A DNA stretch of 64,000 nucleotides from contig NZ_JABXWB010000005.1 of assembly GCF_013375555.1 (NCBI RefSeq), positions 885,501-949,500 on the forward strand, in the 5' to 3' direction. Both the position numbers and the translations under genes were made by a program. The stretch is from Sphingobium sp. EM0848. Lineage in GTDB: Bacteria; Pseudomonadota; Alphaproteobacteria; Sphingomonadales; Sphingomonadaceae. The notes beneath the pieces were generated by a model, which was not told the DNA's origin, did not search any database, and saw only the letters and a list, made by a program, of their open reading frames with translations. Shown in pieces: positions 1 to 7,591 of the stretch; within the stretch, counting starts at the first letter, position 1; each line of letters begins with the position of its first letter.

Positions 1-782
1 CGCCTGATGATGTGACCAGCTTCGTCTTCCCGGCACCTTCGCGGGGTATCGCCGATGCGGTGGCCAAGGCGGCGGGTATCGCACCGACCGCGGTGGCGGG
101 AGCGCTGGAGTTGGACGTCGGCTTCACCGGGGCGGCGCACAGCCTTTTGATGCTGTCCGATATTCTCGACAAGGCCCAGCCCGGTCAGCTGATCGTGGTC
201 GCTGGCTTCGGGCAGGGCGCCGATGTCGTGGTGCTGCGGACGACCGATGCGGTAGCGTCCGGCCGTCCGGCGCGGCCGCTTGCCGATCTGGTCGCGGCAG
301 GTCACACCACGCAGAGCTACGCCCAGATGGCGGCCTTCTATGACGAAATTCATCCCGATCAGGGGATGCGTGCCGAGCGCGATACCAAGACAGCGCTGAC
401 GGAACAGTATCGCTCTTCTGATCAGGTCAATGGCTTTGTGGCAGGCCAATGTTCGTCCTGTGGGCAGGTGCAGTTTCCGCAGCTTGCCTATTGTGTGGAA
501 TGTCAGGCGCCCTCAACCGCGCTGGAGCCGCTGTGCCTTGCCGAAGAGAAGGCCCATGTACTCACCTTCACTGCCGATGGGCTGACCTTCCATCCGTCGC
601 CGCCAATGTACATGGGCTTTGCCCAGTTCGATGTCGGCGCGCGGCTGCTCATGGAGTTTGTCGACGTCAATCCCGATGCGTTCGACGTCGGTACGGCACT
701 CGAAATGCGCTTCCGGATCAAGGAGCGCGACGAAACCCGCGGATATTATCGATATTTCTGGAAAGCGGCGCCAGTCGCCTGA
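1..782 (+). CDS. HMG-CoA synthase-like / DUF35 OB-fold fusion protein, C-terminal part
   Basis: The reading frame is open to the left edge (CCT GAT GAT precede the GTG at 12), so the true start lies outside the window. The first ~85 residues resemble the C-terminal half of a thiolase-fold HMG-CoA synthase-like enzyme (VGFTGAAHSLLML block). The rest is a DUF35-type domain: a zinc ribbon with CSSC and CVEC cysteine pairs at about residues 147-165, then an OB fold. DUF35 proteins are known partners of thiolases, and the next gene is a thiolase 29 nt downstream, so the two probably form an acyl-CoA condensing or thiolytic complex. Fusion is visible directly; the partnership is inferred. Confidence 0.72.
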   Translation, partial: PDDVTSFVFPAPSRGIADAVAKAAGIAPTAVAGALELDVGFTGAAHSLLMLSDILDKAQPGQLIVVAGFGQGADVVVLRTTDAVASGRPARPLADLVAAGHTTQSYAQMAAFYDEIHPDQGMRAERDTKTALTEQYRSSDQVNGFVAGQCSSCGQVQFPQLAYCVECQAPSTALEPLCLAEEKAHVLTFTADGLTFHPSPPMYMGFAQFDVGARLLMEFVDVNPDAFDVGTALEMRFRIKERDETRGYYRYFWKAAPVA

Positions 783-811
783 GGCTGGCTCGGTTCCCAA
801 AGGAGCATTCA

Positions 812-2008
812 ATGGCTAGTGGCATTAAGGACAAGGTCGCGATCATCGGCATGGGCTGTTCGCGGTTCGGCGAGCGCTGGGATGTCGGGACCGAGGCGCT
901 TCTCGCTGAGGCGTTTGACGAGGCGTTGCAGGACGCCGGTATCGAACGGGGGCAGATCGACGCGGCGTGGACCGGATCGTGCTTCGACCGGATCAATGTT
1001 GGCAACTCGGCGATTCCGGCCGCAACCGCGCTGCGTCTGGACGGTATTCCCGTCAGCCGCATGGAGAATATGTGCGCGACCGGTACGGAGGCCCTTCGCG
1101 GTGCGGCCTATGCCGTCGCATCGGGCGCGGTGGACATCGCGCTCGCCATCGGCTCGGAAAAGCTGAAGGATACGGGCTATGGTGGCCTGCCGGTGCAGAC
1201 CAAGGGCACGTTCAACGACCTGTGGTTGCCGATGGGGTCGGCGCCTGCCGGTTTTGCCCAGCTCGCGGCTGGCTATCGCACGCGCCACAACATCCCGAAG
1301 GAGGATCTGAAGCGGGCGATCGGCCATGTTTCCTGGAAAAGCCATCAGAACGGCGTGCTGTCGCCGAAGGCGCACCTGCGCAAGGCCGTCCCGCTGGAAA
1401 CGATCCTGAACGCGCCCATGATCGCCGAACCGCTCGGCCTGTTCGACTGTTGCGGCGTCAGTGACGGCGCGGCTGCGGCGATCGTCACCACGCCGGAGAT
1501 CGCCCGCGCGCTAGGCAAGCGTGATCTTGTCACGATCAAGGCCATACAGCTTTCGGTGTCGAGCGGTCGTGAATCCACCACCGACCAGTGGGATGGCAGC
1601 TATGTCCGCAACACGCGCAATGCCGCCACCAAGGCCTATAAGGAGGCCGGTATCACCGATCCGCGCGAGCAGCTCGGGCTGATCGAGGTGCACGACTGTT
1701 TTTCGATCACCGAACTCGTCACGATGGAGGATCTTTTCCTGTCGGAAGACGGCAGGGCTGTTTCCGATATTCTCGATGGCTTTTACGACCGGGACGGGAA
1801 AGTGCCGTGCCAAGTCGACGGTGGCCTGAAATGCTTTGGTCATCCGATCGGGGCCTCGGGCCTGCGCATGGCCTATGAAATCTACAACCAGCTTCTGGGC
1901 CGGGCCGGGGAGCGGCAGCTTTCCAACGTCAGCATGGGGCTGACCCACAATCTTGGTGGTGTTCCCTATCTGGGCGTCGCCGCTGTTTCGGTCCTGGGCC
2001 TGCAATAA
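812..2008 (+). CDS. Thiolase (acetyl-CoA acetyltransferase, SCP-x/lipid-transfer type)
   Basis: 398 aa. Start chosen at ATG 812 because AGGAG lies at 801-805; a longer open frame from 449 overlaps the previous gene and is rejected. The nucleophilic cysteine sits in MCATGTEA (Cys88) and the conserved GHPIGASG loop carries His344. The C-terminus has THNLGG instead of the second catalytic cysteine motif of biosynthetic thiolases, as in SCP-x-type thiolases that pair with DUF35 proteins. Expected reaction: thiolytic removal of acetyl-CoA or propionyl-CoA from a 3-ketoacyl-CoA, possibly with a bulky or branched chain. Probably translated in one operon with the flanking genes. Confidence 0.88.
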   Translation: MASGIKDKVAIIGMGCSRFGERWDVGTEALLAEAFDEALQDAGIERGQIDAAWTGSCFDRINVGNSAIPAATALRLDGIPVSRMENMCATGTEALRGAAYAVASGAVDIALAIGSEKLKDTGYGGLPVQTKGTFNDLWLPMGSAPAGFAQLAAGYRTRHNIPKEDLKRAIGHVSWKSHQNGVLSPKAHLRKAVPLETILNAPMIAEPLGLFDCCGVSDGAAAAIVTTPEIARALGKRDLVTIKAIQLSVSSGRESTTDQWDGSYVRNTRNAATKAYKEAGITDPREQLGLIEVHDCFSITELVTMEDLFLSEDGRAVSDILDGFYDRDGKVPCQVDGGLKCFGHPIGASGLRMAYEIYNQLLGRAGERQLSNVSMGLTHNLGGVPYLGVAAVSVLGLQ

Positions 2009-2020
2009 TCGAGAACGCCA

Positions 2021-3169
2021 ATGCTTCCGCGCACCTTATTTTCGAATGAACATGACATTTTCCGCGACAATGTGCGGCGCTTCATTGAGACGGAGATGGT
2101 CCCGCATCACCGCCAATGGGAATTGGACGGCGTGGTGCCGCGGGAGCTATGGCGCAAGGCTGGAGAACAGGGTCTGCTTTGCGTCAATGTGCCCGAGGAA
2201 TATGGCGGGATCGGCGCGGAATGGTATTATAATGTCGTCGTGATCGAGGAACTGGCGCGGGCCGGCGTTTCTGGTCCGGGTTCGGGCTTCATGGTCCATT
2301 CCGAGATGGTCGCCTCCTATCTTCTGAGTTTCGGTAGCGAGGCGCTGAAGCGGAAATATCTGCCCCGGATGGTCACAGGCGAGTTCATCGGCGCCATCGC
2401 CATGACTGAACCGGGGGCGGGTAGCGACCTCAAGAGCCTTCGCACCACGGCGGTCCGTCAGGGTGATGAGTATCTCATCAACGGGCAGAAAATCTATATT
2501 TCCAACGGGTTCAACGCCGACATCATCATCGTCGCGACGAAGACCGATCCGGCGGCCGGTGCCAGGGGTGTTTCGTTGATCGTGATCGAGACCGATCAGC
2601 CGGGCTTCAAGCGTGGCCGGATGCTGGAGAAAATCGGGCTTCAGGCCCAGGATACGGCGGAACTGTTTTTCGAGGATGTTCGCGCCCCGGTCGAAAATCT
2701 CCTGGGCGCGGAGGGCGCCGGTTTTACGATGCTGATGACCAAGCTCGCGCAGGAACGGCTGGTGCAGGCGATCCGCAGTTGCAGCGCGATCGAGGCGATC
2801 CTCGAATGGACCATCGCCTATGCGCGTGAACGCAAGATTTTCGACAAGCCGTTGGCCGAGTTCCAGAATACCCAGTTCAAGCTTGCGGAATTGAGCGCCG
2901 AGGCGGCCGGGCTACGGACCTTCGTTGACCGCAGTATCGCGGCTTTCTTCGATGGTACGCTGACCGGCGTCGACGCAGCCAAGGTCAAGCTGGTTGCATC
3001 CAACCTCCATTGCCGTGTGGCGGACGAGTGCCTCCAGTTCTTCGGTGGTTATGGCTATGTCTTCGAATTTCCGATCGCCCGCGCCTTTGTCGACGCCCGC
3101 GTGGCGAAGATCGCCGGCGGCACGGTGGAAGTGATGAAGCATATCATCGGCCGTGACCTGTTCGCCTGA
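2021..3169 (+). CDS. Acyl-CoA dehydrogenase, LCAD/IVD-like
   Basis: 382 aa, full-length FAD acyl-CoA dehydrogenase, 12 nt after the thiolase. The FAD/substrate signature AMTEPGAGSDL and the C-terminal GGYGY segment are present. The MCAD-type base is absent (AGGT replaces the usual EGT), but Glu245 in LAQERL lies where long-chain and isovaleryl-CoA dehydrogenases carry theirs, so the enzyme should be active. Role: alpha,beta-desaturation of an acyl-CoA, with electrons passed to ETF. Closest in-window relative by eye is the protein at 54454-55635, which shares the QERL placement. Confidence 0.9.
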   Translation: MLPRTLFSNEHDIFRDNVRRFIETEMVPHHRQWELDGVVPRELWRKAGEQGLLCVNVPEEYGGIGAEWYYNVVVIEELARAGVSGPGSGFMVHSEMVASYLLSFGSEALKRKYLPRMVTGEFIGAIAMTEPGAGSDLKSLRTTAVRQGDEYLINGQKIYISNGFNADIIIVATKTDPAAGARGVSLIVIETDQPGFKRGRMLEKIGLQAQDTAELFFEDVRAPVENLLGAEGAGFTMLMTKLAQERLVQAIRSCSAIEAILEWTIAYARERKIFDKPLAEFQNTQFKLAELSAEAAGLRTFVDRSIAAFFDGTLTGVDAAKVKLVASNLHCRVADECLQFFGGYGYVFEFPIARAFVDARVAKIAGGTVEVMKHIIGRDLFA

Positions 3170-3195
3170 GCGAAGGGATTCCCCCGCCGAAATGA

Positions 3196-3208
3196 GAGTG
3201 CCGCACTC
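3196..3208. promoter_or_regulatory. 13-bp palindrome upstream of the ACAD pair
   Basis: GAGTGC and GCACTC flank a single C in the 127-bp spacer between two plus-strand ACAD genes. A second AGTGCGG lies at about 3231-3238. It may be an operator or a processing hairpin; there is no T-run. The spacer is the longest break in this part of the operon, so a second promoter here is plausible. Confidence 0.3.
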
Positions 3209-3296
3209 GGGGCCGGGGGATAGAAATCGAAAGTGCGGGGAAAAAAGGCGGGTGGGCCTCGGCGGGCCGACCGGATAGCATGAACGGGAGCTAGGG

Positions 3297-4523
3297 ATGG
3301 ACTTCAACGATACTCCGGAGGAGGCGGCATTTCGTGCTGAGGTTCGCGACTGGCTCAGCCGGCATGCGCAACCGAAATCGGCCGCAGGAGGACAGCCGCT
3401 CGATCCGGAAGCCAAGGTCGAACGGGCGCGGAAGTTTCTCGCTGCCAAGGCCAAGGCGGGCTACGCCGCCATCACCCTGTCGAAGGAATATGGCGGGCTG
3501 GGCGGCACCGAAATCCAGAATCTGATCTTTATGCAGGAGCAGGAAGACTTTGACGTCGACACGCTCCACGGTTCGGAATTCTTCTCCATCGGGCTGCATT
3601 TATGTCTCGGGACGCTCATGCATTGCGGCACCGATGAACAGCGTGAGCGTTTCATCGGCCCATTGCTGCGCGGTGACGAGATATGGTGCCAGCTATTTTC
3701 GGAACCCTATTGCGGTTCGGACCTGGCGGCCGTGCGTACAAGAGCGGTGCGCGATGGCGATGATTGGCTCCTCACCGGGCAGAAGGTCTGGACGACCGGC
3801 GGCCATTATGCCGATTTCGGCCTTGCTCTGACGCGGACCGATCCCACTGTGCCCAAGCATAAGGGCATGACCATGTTCATCGTGGACATGCGTCAGGCCG
3901 GTGTCGAGGTTCAGCCAATCAAGCAGATGTCGGGTGAGGCCGAGTTCAATCAGATTTTTCTCGACAATGTCCGCGTGCCCGACTCCTGCCGGATCGGTCC
4001 GGTCAACGAAGGCTGGAAGGTCGCGCTCGTCACCCTGGGTCAGGAAAGGTCGACCGCCGGATCACTCGCCTTTGTCGAGTGGCAGCATCTCTGGCAACTT
4101 GCGACCCAGTCCGTTGTCAATGGCCGGCCCGCAATTGAAGACGAGCGGGTTCGGGAGAAAATCGCCCAATGCTGGCTCAACGGTTTCGGCGTGAAGCTCA
4201 TGAACTACCGTACCCAGACGACGGTGGCGCAGGGCGGCGTGCCGGGACCGGAAGAGTCGATGGGCAAGTTGATCGTGACCAATCAGGGGCAGCGTTCGGC
4301 GATGGACGCGCTCGATATGCTTGGCGCTCTTGGCATCATGTCGGCGGATAATCTGGGCGATGAATGGGCGGTGATCGAGCGGGCCTGGTATTGGAGCCCG
4401 GCCTTCCGCCTGGCTGGCGGCGCCGACGAGATCCTGCGGAATATCCTGGCTGAACGGGTTTTGGGTCTTCCCGCTGATATTCGCGTCGATCGGACCGTTC
4501 CCTTCAACGAACTTTGCGCCTGA
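3297..4523 (+). CDS. Acyl-CoA dehydrogenase, putative catalytic subunit of a heteromeric pair
   Basis: 408 aa; ATG 3297 preceded by GGGAG. The SEPYCGSDLA block marks the FAD/acyl-CoA site. Glu250 in LGQERS is placed as the LCAD-type catalytic base; the C-terminal region has GGADEILRN. Its neighbour at 4570 is a shorter, degenerate ACAD lacking a recognisable base. This arrangement matches the alpha2beta2 ACADs known from actinobacterial steroid and side-chain degradation (FadE/ChsE type), where only one subunit is catalytic. The complex is inferred, not shown. Confidence 0.85.
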   Translation: MDFNDTPEEAAFRAEVRDWLSRHAQPKSAAGGQPLDPEAKVERARKFLAAKAKAGYAAITLSKEYGGLGGTEIQNLIFMQEQEDFDVDTLHGSEFFSIGLHLCLGTLMHCGTDEQRERFIGPLLRGDEIWCQLFSEPYCGSDLAAVRTRAVRDGDDWLLTGQKVWTTGGHYADFGLALTRTDPTVPKHKGMTMFIVDMRQAGVEVQPIKQMSGEAEFNQIFLDNVRVPDSCRIGPVNEGWKVALVTLGQERSTAGSLAFVEWQHLWQLATQSVVNGRPAIEDERVREKIAQCWLNGFGVKLMNYRTQTTVAQGGVPGPEESMGKLIVTNQGQRSAMDALDMLGALGIMSADNLGDEWAVIERAWYWSPAFRLAGGADEILRNILAERVLGLPADIRVDRTVPFNELCA

Positions 4524-4569
4524 CGCAGTCAGCCCGACGGACAGGCCGTCAGTTTCCCCGGAGCGCTTT

Positions 4570-5682
4570 ATGAATTTCGATTTTTCCGACGAACAGGAGC
4601 AGTTCCGCACCCAGGTTCGGCGCTTTCTGGAAAAGGCTGACGGCCTGGGGGAAGCCCGCAAGCTGCTGGAAGGCGGCATGGAAGGCTATTCTGCCGCGAC
4701 ATGGTCAGGGCTGGCGGAAATGGGCGTCCCTGCGATCGCTATTCCAGAAGAATATGGCGGGCTGGGCCTTGGCGCGCTGGAATTATGCGTCGTTGCCGAG
4801 GAGATCGGACGATCGCTCGCCCCCGTGCCCTTTTTGTCTTCGGTCGGGATTTGTTCCGAAGCCATCTGTATGTACGGGACCGACGAGACGAAGGCGCGGT
4901 GGCTGCCGGGTTTGGCTGAAGGCTCGACCATTGGGACATGGGCGCAGGCATGGGATGATCGGTCCGGCAGTGGCGACCGGCCATGCGTCGTGGAGAATGG
5001 GCGGCTGACAGGCGTTAAGCTGCCTGTTCTGGACGGCATGCTTGCCCATGTCGCCGTGGTGTCGGCCATGGATAAGACGGGCAGGCCATTGCTCGCCCTG
5101 TGTGATCTCGATCAGGCAGGGGTGAAACGGAAGGCTCTGACCTCGCTCGATCCCACGCGTCCTGCCGCCCGGATCAGCTTTGACGACGTGCCGGTGGAGC
5201 TGCTCTCGCGCGACCCGGAAGCCTGGGACAGGCTCCGGGACCGGGCCGCGGTGCTGCTGGCCTTCGAGCAGCTGGGAGCCGCGGAGACGGCCTTGGCCAT
5301 GGCCCGGGAATATTCGTTGGATCGTGTGGCCTTCGGCCGGAAGATTGGTTCTTTCCAGGCGATAAAGCACAAATTGACCGACATGTATGTGGGGATAGAA
5401 CTGGCGCGGTCGCATTGTTTCTACGGTGCATGGGCCAGCTCTACAGGCTCCCCGGAAATATCGCTGGCAGCGGCGGGTGCCCGGTGCAGCGCGACCGACG
5501 CGCTGGATGTCGCGGCCAAGGAGAATATCCAGATTCATGGCGGCATCGGCGTGACGTGGGAGTCGAACTGTCAGCTATTTTATCGCCGCGCCCGGCTGGA
5601 TGCACTCATTCTGGGCTCGCGGCTGGAGTGGCAGAACCGCCTCGTCAACGCGCTTGGGAGCAAAATGTCTGTCACCGGTTGA
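4570..5682 (+). CDS. Acyl-CoA dehydrogenase-like protein, putative non-catalytic partner subunit
   Basis: 370 aa; ATG 4570 with GGAG upstream, 46 nt after the larger ACAD. The ACAD fold is clear (PEEYGGLGLGALE in the N-domain, FGRKIGSFQAIKHKL in the C-domain). The middle-domain TEPG motif is lost: the region reads WAQAWDDRSGSG. I find no glutamate at either standard catalytic position (FEQLGAAE and ILGSRLEW occupy them). Best explained as the structural partner of the 3297 protein in a heterotetramer. An independent enzyme with an unusual active site is the alternative. Confidence 0.8.
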   Translation: MNFDFSDEQEQFRTQVRRFLEKADGLGEARKLLEGGMEGYSAATWSGLAEMGVPAIAIPEEYGGLGLGALELCVVAEEIGRSLAPVPFLSSVGICSEAICMYGTDETKARWLPGLAEGSTIGTWAQAWDDRSGSGDRPCVVENGRLTGVKLPVLDGMLAHVAVVSAMDKTGRPLLALCDLDQAGVKRKALTSLDPTRPAARISFDDVPVELLSRDPEAWDRLRDRAAVLLAFEQLGAAETALAMAREYSLDRVAFGRKIGSFQAIKHKLTDMYVGIELARSHCFYGAWASSTGSPEISLAAAGARCSATDALDVAAKENIQIHGGIGVTWESNCQLFYRRARLDALILGSRLEWQNRLVNALGSKMSVTG

Positions 5683-5727
5683 ATGGGAACGGCGGGCATC
5701 GGGAAAGTTGGACTTGAGGGAAAGATC

Positions 5728-6612
5728 GTGATCGACATCAAGCCGCGTCGCAGCGTGCTCTATCTGCCGGCCGCCAATGTGCGTGCTATTGAAAAGGCGC
5801 GGACATTGGCGTGCGACGCCGTCATCCTTGATCTTGAGGACGCCGTGGCGCCGGAAATGAAGGCTGAGGCGCGCAGGCAGGCCGTGACCGCCGTACGTGA
5901 CGGAGGGTTCGGGCGCCGCGAGCTGGTGATCAGGATCAACGGCCAGGATACGCCATGGTATGAGGAAGATCTGGCGGCTGTGCGGTCCGCAAGGCCGGAT
6001 GCGGTTTTGCTGCCTAAGGTCAATGGGCCCGGCGATATTGCGGCCTGCGCCCGCGGGCTGGATGGCGATACGCCTGTCTGGGCCATGATTGAGACGGCGC
6101 GATGCCTGTTTCAGCTCGAGGCGATTGCGGCGACGGCGCAGACCGACCGGCTCACCTGCTTCATCATGGGCACGAATGATCTGGTCAAGGAACTGCGCGC
6201 CACCTTCTTGTCGGGCCGCGCCAACATACTGTCCTTCCTCATGACCGCCGTTGCCGCTGCCCGCGCACATGGTATCGCTGTGGTCGATGGCGTCTACAAT
6301 GCGTTCGAGGATGATGAGGGCTTTCTGGCGGAATGCCATCAGGGGGCGTCGATGGGCTTCGATGGCAAGACCCTGATCCATCCGCGACAGATCGACCCCT
6401 GCAATCAGGCCTTCTCGCCTACCGAGCAGGAACTGGCGTGGGCGCGGAAGATCGTGGCCGCATTCGCTGACCCGGGAAATGCGAATAGCGGCGCCATCCG
6501 CATTGATGGCAAGATGGTCGAACTTCTGCACCTTGCCCAAGCCCGATATACGATCGCCCTGGCTGAAGCGACGAAAAGTGCCGATCCGGTGGCTCCGGCC
6601 GTGCCCGGATAG
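5728..6612 (+). CDS. CitE-like lyase (HpcH/HpaI aldolase superfamily), copy 1
   Basis: Start placed at GTG 5728, with GAGGG at 5716-5720; an in-frame ATG at 5683, directly after the previous stop, would add 15 residues but has a poor ribosome site, and the family normally begins close to the RSVLYLPA strand. Motifs: LDLEDAVAP (metal-binding acidic loop), AMIETARCL and FIMGTNDLVKE, and GFDGKTLIHPRQI near the C-terminus. The family cleaves citramalyl-, malyl- or related 3-hydroxyacyl-CoA thioesters to acetyl-, propionyl- or pyruvate/glyoxylate-type products. Its position after three ACADs suggests a late chain-cleavage step. Substrate unknown; two paralogues follow at 17339 and 26933. Confidence 0.82.
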   Translation: MIDIKPRRSVLYLPAANVRAIEKARTLACDAVILDLEDAVAPEMKAEARRQAVTAVRDGGFGRRELVIRINGQDTPWYEEDLAAVRSARPDAVLLPKVNGPGDIAACARGLDGDTPVWAMIETARCLFQLEAIAATAQTDRLTCFIMGTNDLVKELRATFLSGRANILSFLMTAVAAARAHGIAVVDGVYNAFEDDEGFLAECHQGASMGFDGKTLIHPRQIDPCNQAFSPTEQELAWARKIVAAFADPGNANSGAIRIDGKMVELLHLAQARYTIALAEATKSADPVAPAVPG

Positions 6613-6668
6613 CTGCCCGGTGCCGAATGTGACATGCCCGCAAAAGTGACAGGTCCTCCATGGCATGC

Positions 6669-6688
6669 GTTTCGCAATATTGGCGAAA
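6669..6688. promoter_or_regulatory. TTTCGC-N7-GCGAAA inverted repeat in promoter region
   Basis: TTTCGC (6670-6675) and GCGAAA (6683-6688) flank AATATTG in the spacer before the membrane-protein gene. The core GTTTCGCAAT is, on the minus strand, ATTGCGAAAC, close to GTTGCGAAAC at 30874 and GTTGCGAAAA at 22815. Candidate binding site of a local regulator, possibly the IclR protein at 30937. Confidence 0.35.
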
Positions 6689-6716
6689 GGTAAAACAATA
6701 TACAGGGGAAGAAATC

Positions 6717-7415
6717 ATGGGGCCATTCCATCAGCGGCTATGCATTTGGGCAGGGCCGCTATCGCTCATTTGTGCGATGACGGGTCTCGGCTTCGCCGGT
6801 TTTTCCTTGCCCATGTCTTCGGAACTGAGTGCGGTGGAGGTGGCCGCCTTCTATCGCGAACATCTGACCGGGATACGGATCGCGGGCACCTTCTTCCTGT
6901 TCTGCGCAGCTTTCATGATGCTCTTCGCGGCGGCCATTTCCGCCCAGTTGCAGCGTATCGAAGGGCGCGTCACGCCCTGGGTCTTCGTGCAGATCATGGG
7001 CGGTGTCATGGGCAACCTCCCTTTCGCGCTGACTGGCATCATCTGGTCCGCCGCCGCCTTTCGCCCGGATCGGCCGCCTGAAATCCTTCAGGCGATGAAC
7101 GATATTGCCGTACTCGCGCTCGAACTGCCCGCGCCAACCGCCATCATCCAGTTTCTGGGAATCATCTTCGTGGTTCTTGGGGACAGGAGTCCGAACCCGA
7201 TATTCCCGAAATGGGTCGCCTATCTCAATATTATTGTCGCGATCCTGTTCTTGCCCGGATTTGCCGGCGGGATATTCGTGACATCGAAAGCCATGGATTG
7301 GAATGGCTTCCTCAGCTATTCCATGCCTGGCATGGCATCCAGCACTTGGGTGCTGCTCATGTCCGTGGCATTGATGCGGGCTGTCCACCGTACCGCAGAG
7401 CACAACGACAGATAG
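6717..7415 (+). CDS. Six-TM integral membrane protein of unknown function
   Basis: 232 aa from ATG 6717 (GGGGAAG six bases upstream); an earlier in-frame ATG at 6660 lacks a ribosome site. Hydrophobic segments at about residues 7-30, 52-74, 92-116, 130-156, 163-186 and 200-222 predict six membrane spans with short loops; no catalytic motif is visible. I do not recognise the family. The next gene is a TonB receptor, so a role in inner-membrane passage or sensing of the same substrate is conceivable but unsupported. Confidence 0.7.
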   Translation: MGPFHQRLCIWAGPLSLICAMTGLGFAGFSLPMSSELSAVEVAAFYREHLTGIRIAGTFFLFCAAFMMLFAAAISAQLQRIEGRVTPWVFVQIMGGVMGNLPFALTGIIWSAAAFRPDRPPEILQAMNDIAVLALELPAPTAIIQFLGIIFVVLGDRSPNPIFPKWVAYLNIIVAILFLPGFAGGIFVTSKAMDWNGFLSYSMPGMASSTWVLLMSVALMRAVHRTAEHNDR

Positions 7416-7489
7416 CTTCCTTTGGATCTCTGCGAAACTTCGCCTCCCTCACAATAGTGATGGGGGCGAGTGACCGTCGGAAGGATAGC

Positions 7490-7591
7490 ATGTCCTCACG
7501 AACAGCGCGGCCAGCAGGGCCGCCCGCGATCATCATCAGACCGATAATCCCGATATCGGGATCGAATCCCAAGGAGGGGTTATGCACATGA
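7490..7591 (+). CDS. Possible 33-codon leader ORF overlapping the TonB receptor start
   Basis: ATG 7490 follows AAGGA (7481-7485). The frame ends at TGA 7589-7591, overlapping ATG 7588 of the receptor gene as ATGA, a classic translational-coupling arrangement. The peptide is proline- and isoleucine-rich and resembles nothing I know. It spans a GCGGCC/GGCCGC hairpin (7507-7523) and the palindrome at 7547-7562. It may be chance; listed because of the exact overlap. Confidence 0.25.
   Translation: MSSRTARPAGPPAIIIRPIIPISGSNPKEGLCT
7547..7562. promoter_or_regulatory. Perfect 16-bp palindrome before the TonB receptor ribosome site
   Basis: ATCCCGATATCGGGAT reads identically on both strands and ends 8 bp before the AAGGAGGGG Shine-Dalgarno at 7571-7579. 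It could be a repressor operator placed downstream of the promoter, or in RNA form a hairpin that controls access to the ribosome site. Confidence 0.45.

Noticed and set aside
449..811. 121-residue N-terminal extension of the first thiolase
   Set aside because: Overlaps the DUF35 domain in another frame; AGGAG supports ATG 812.
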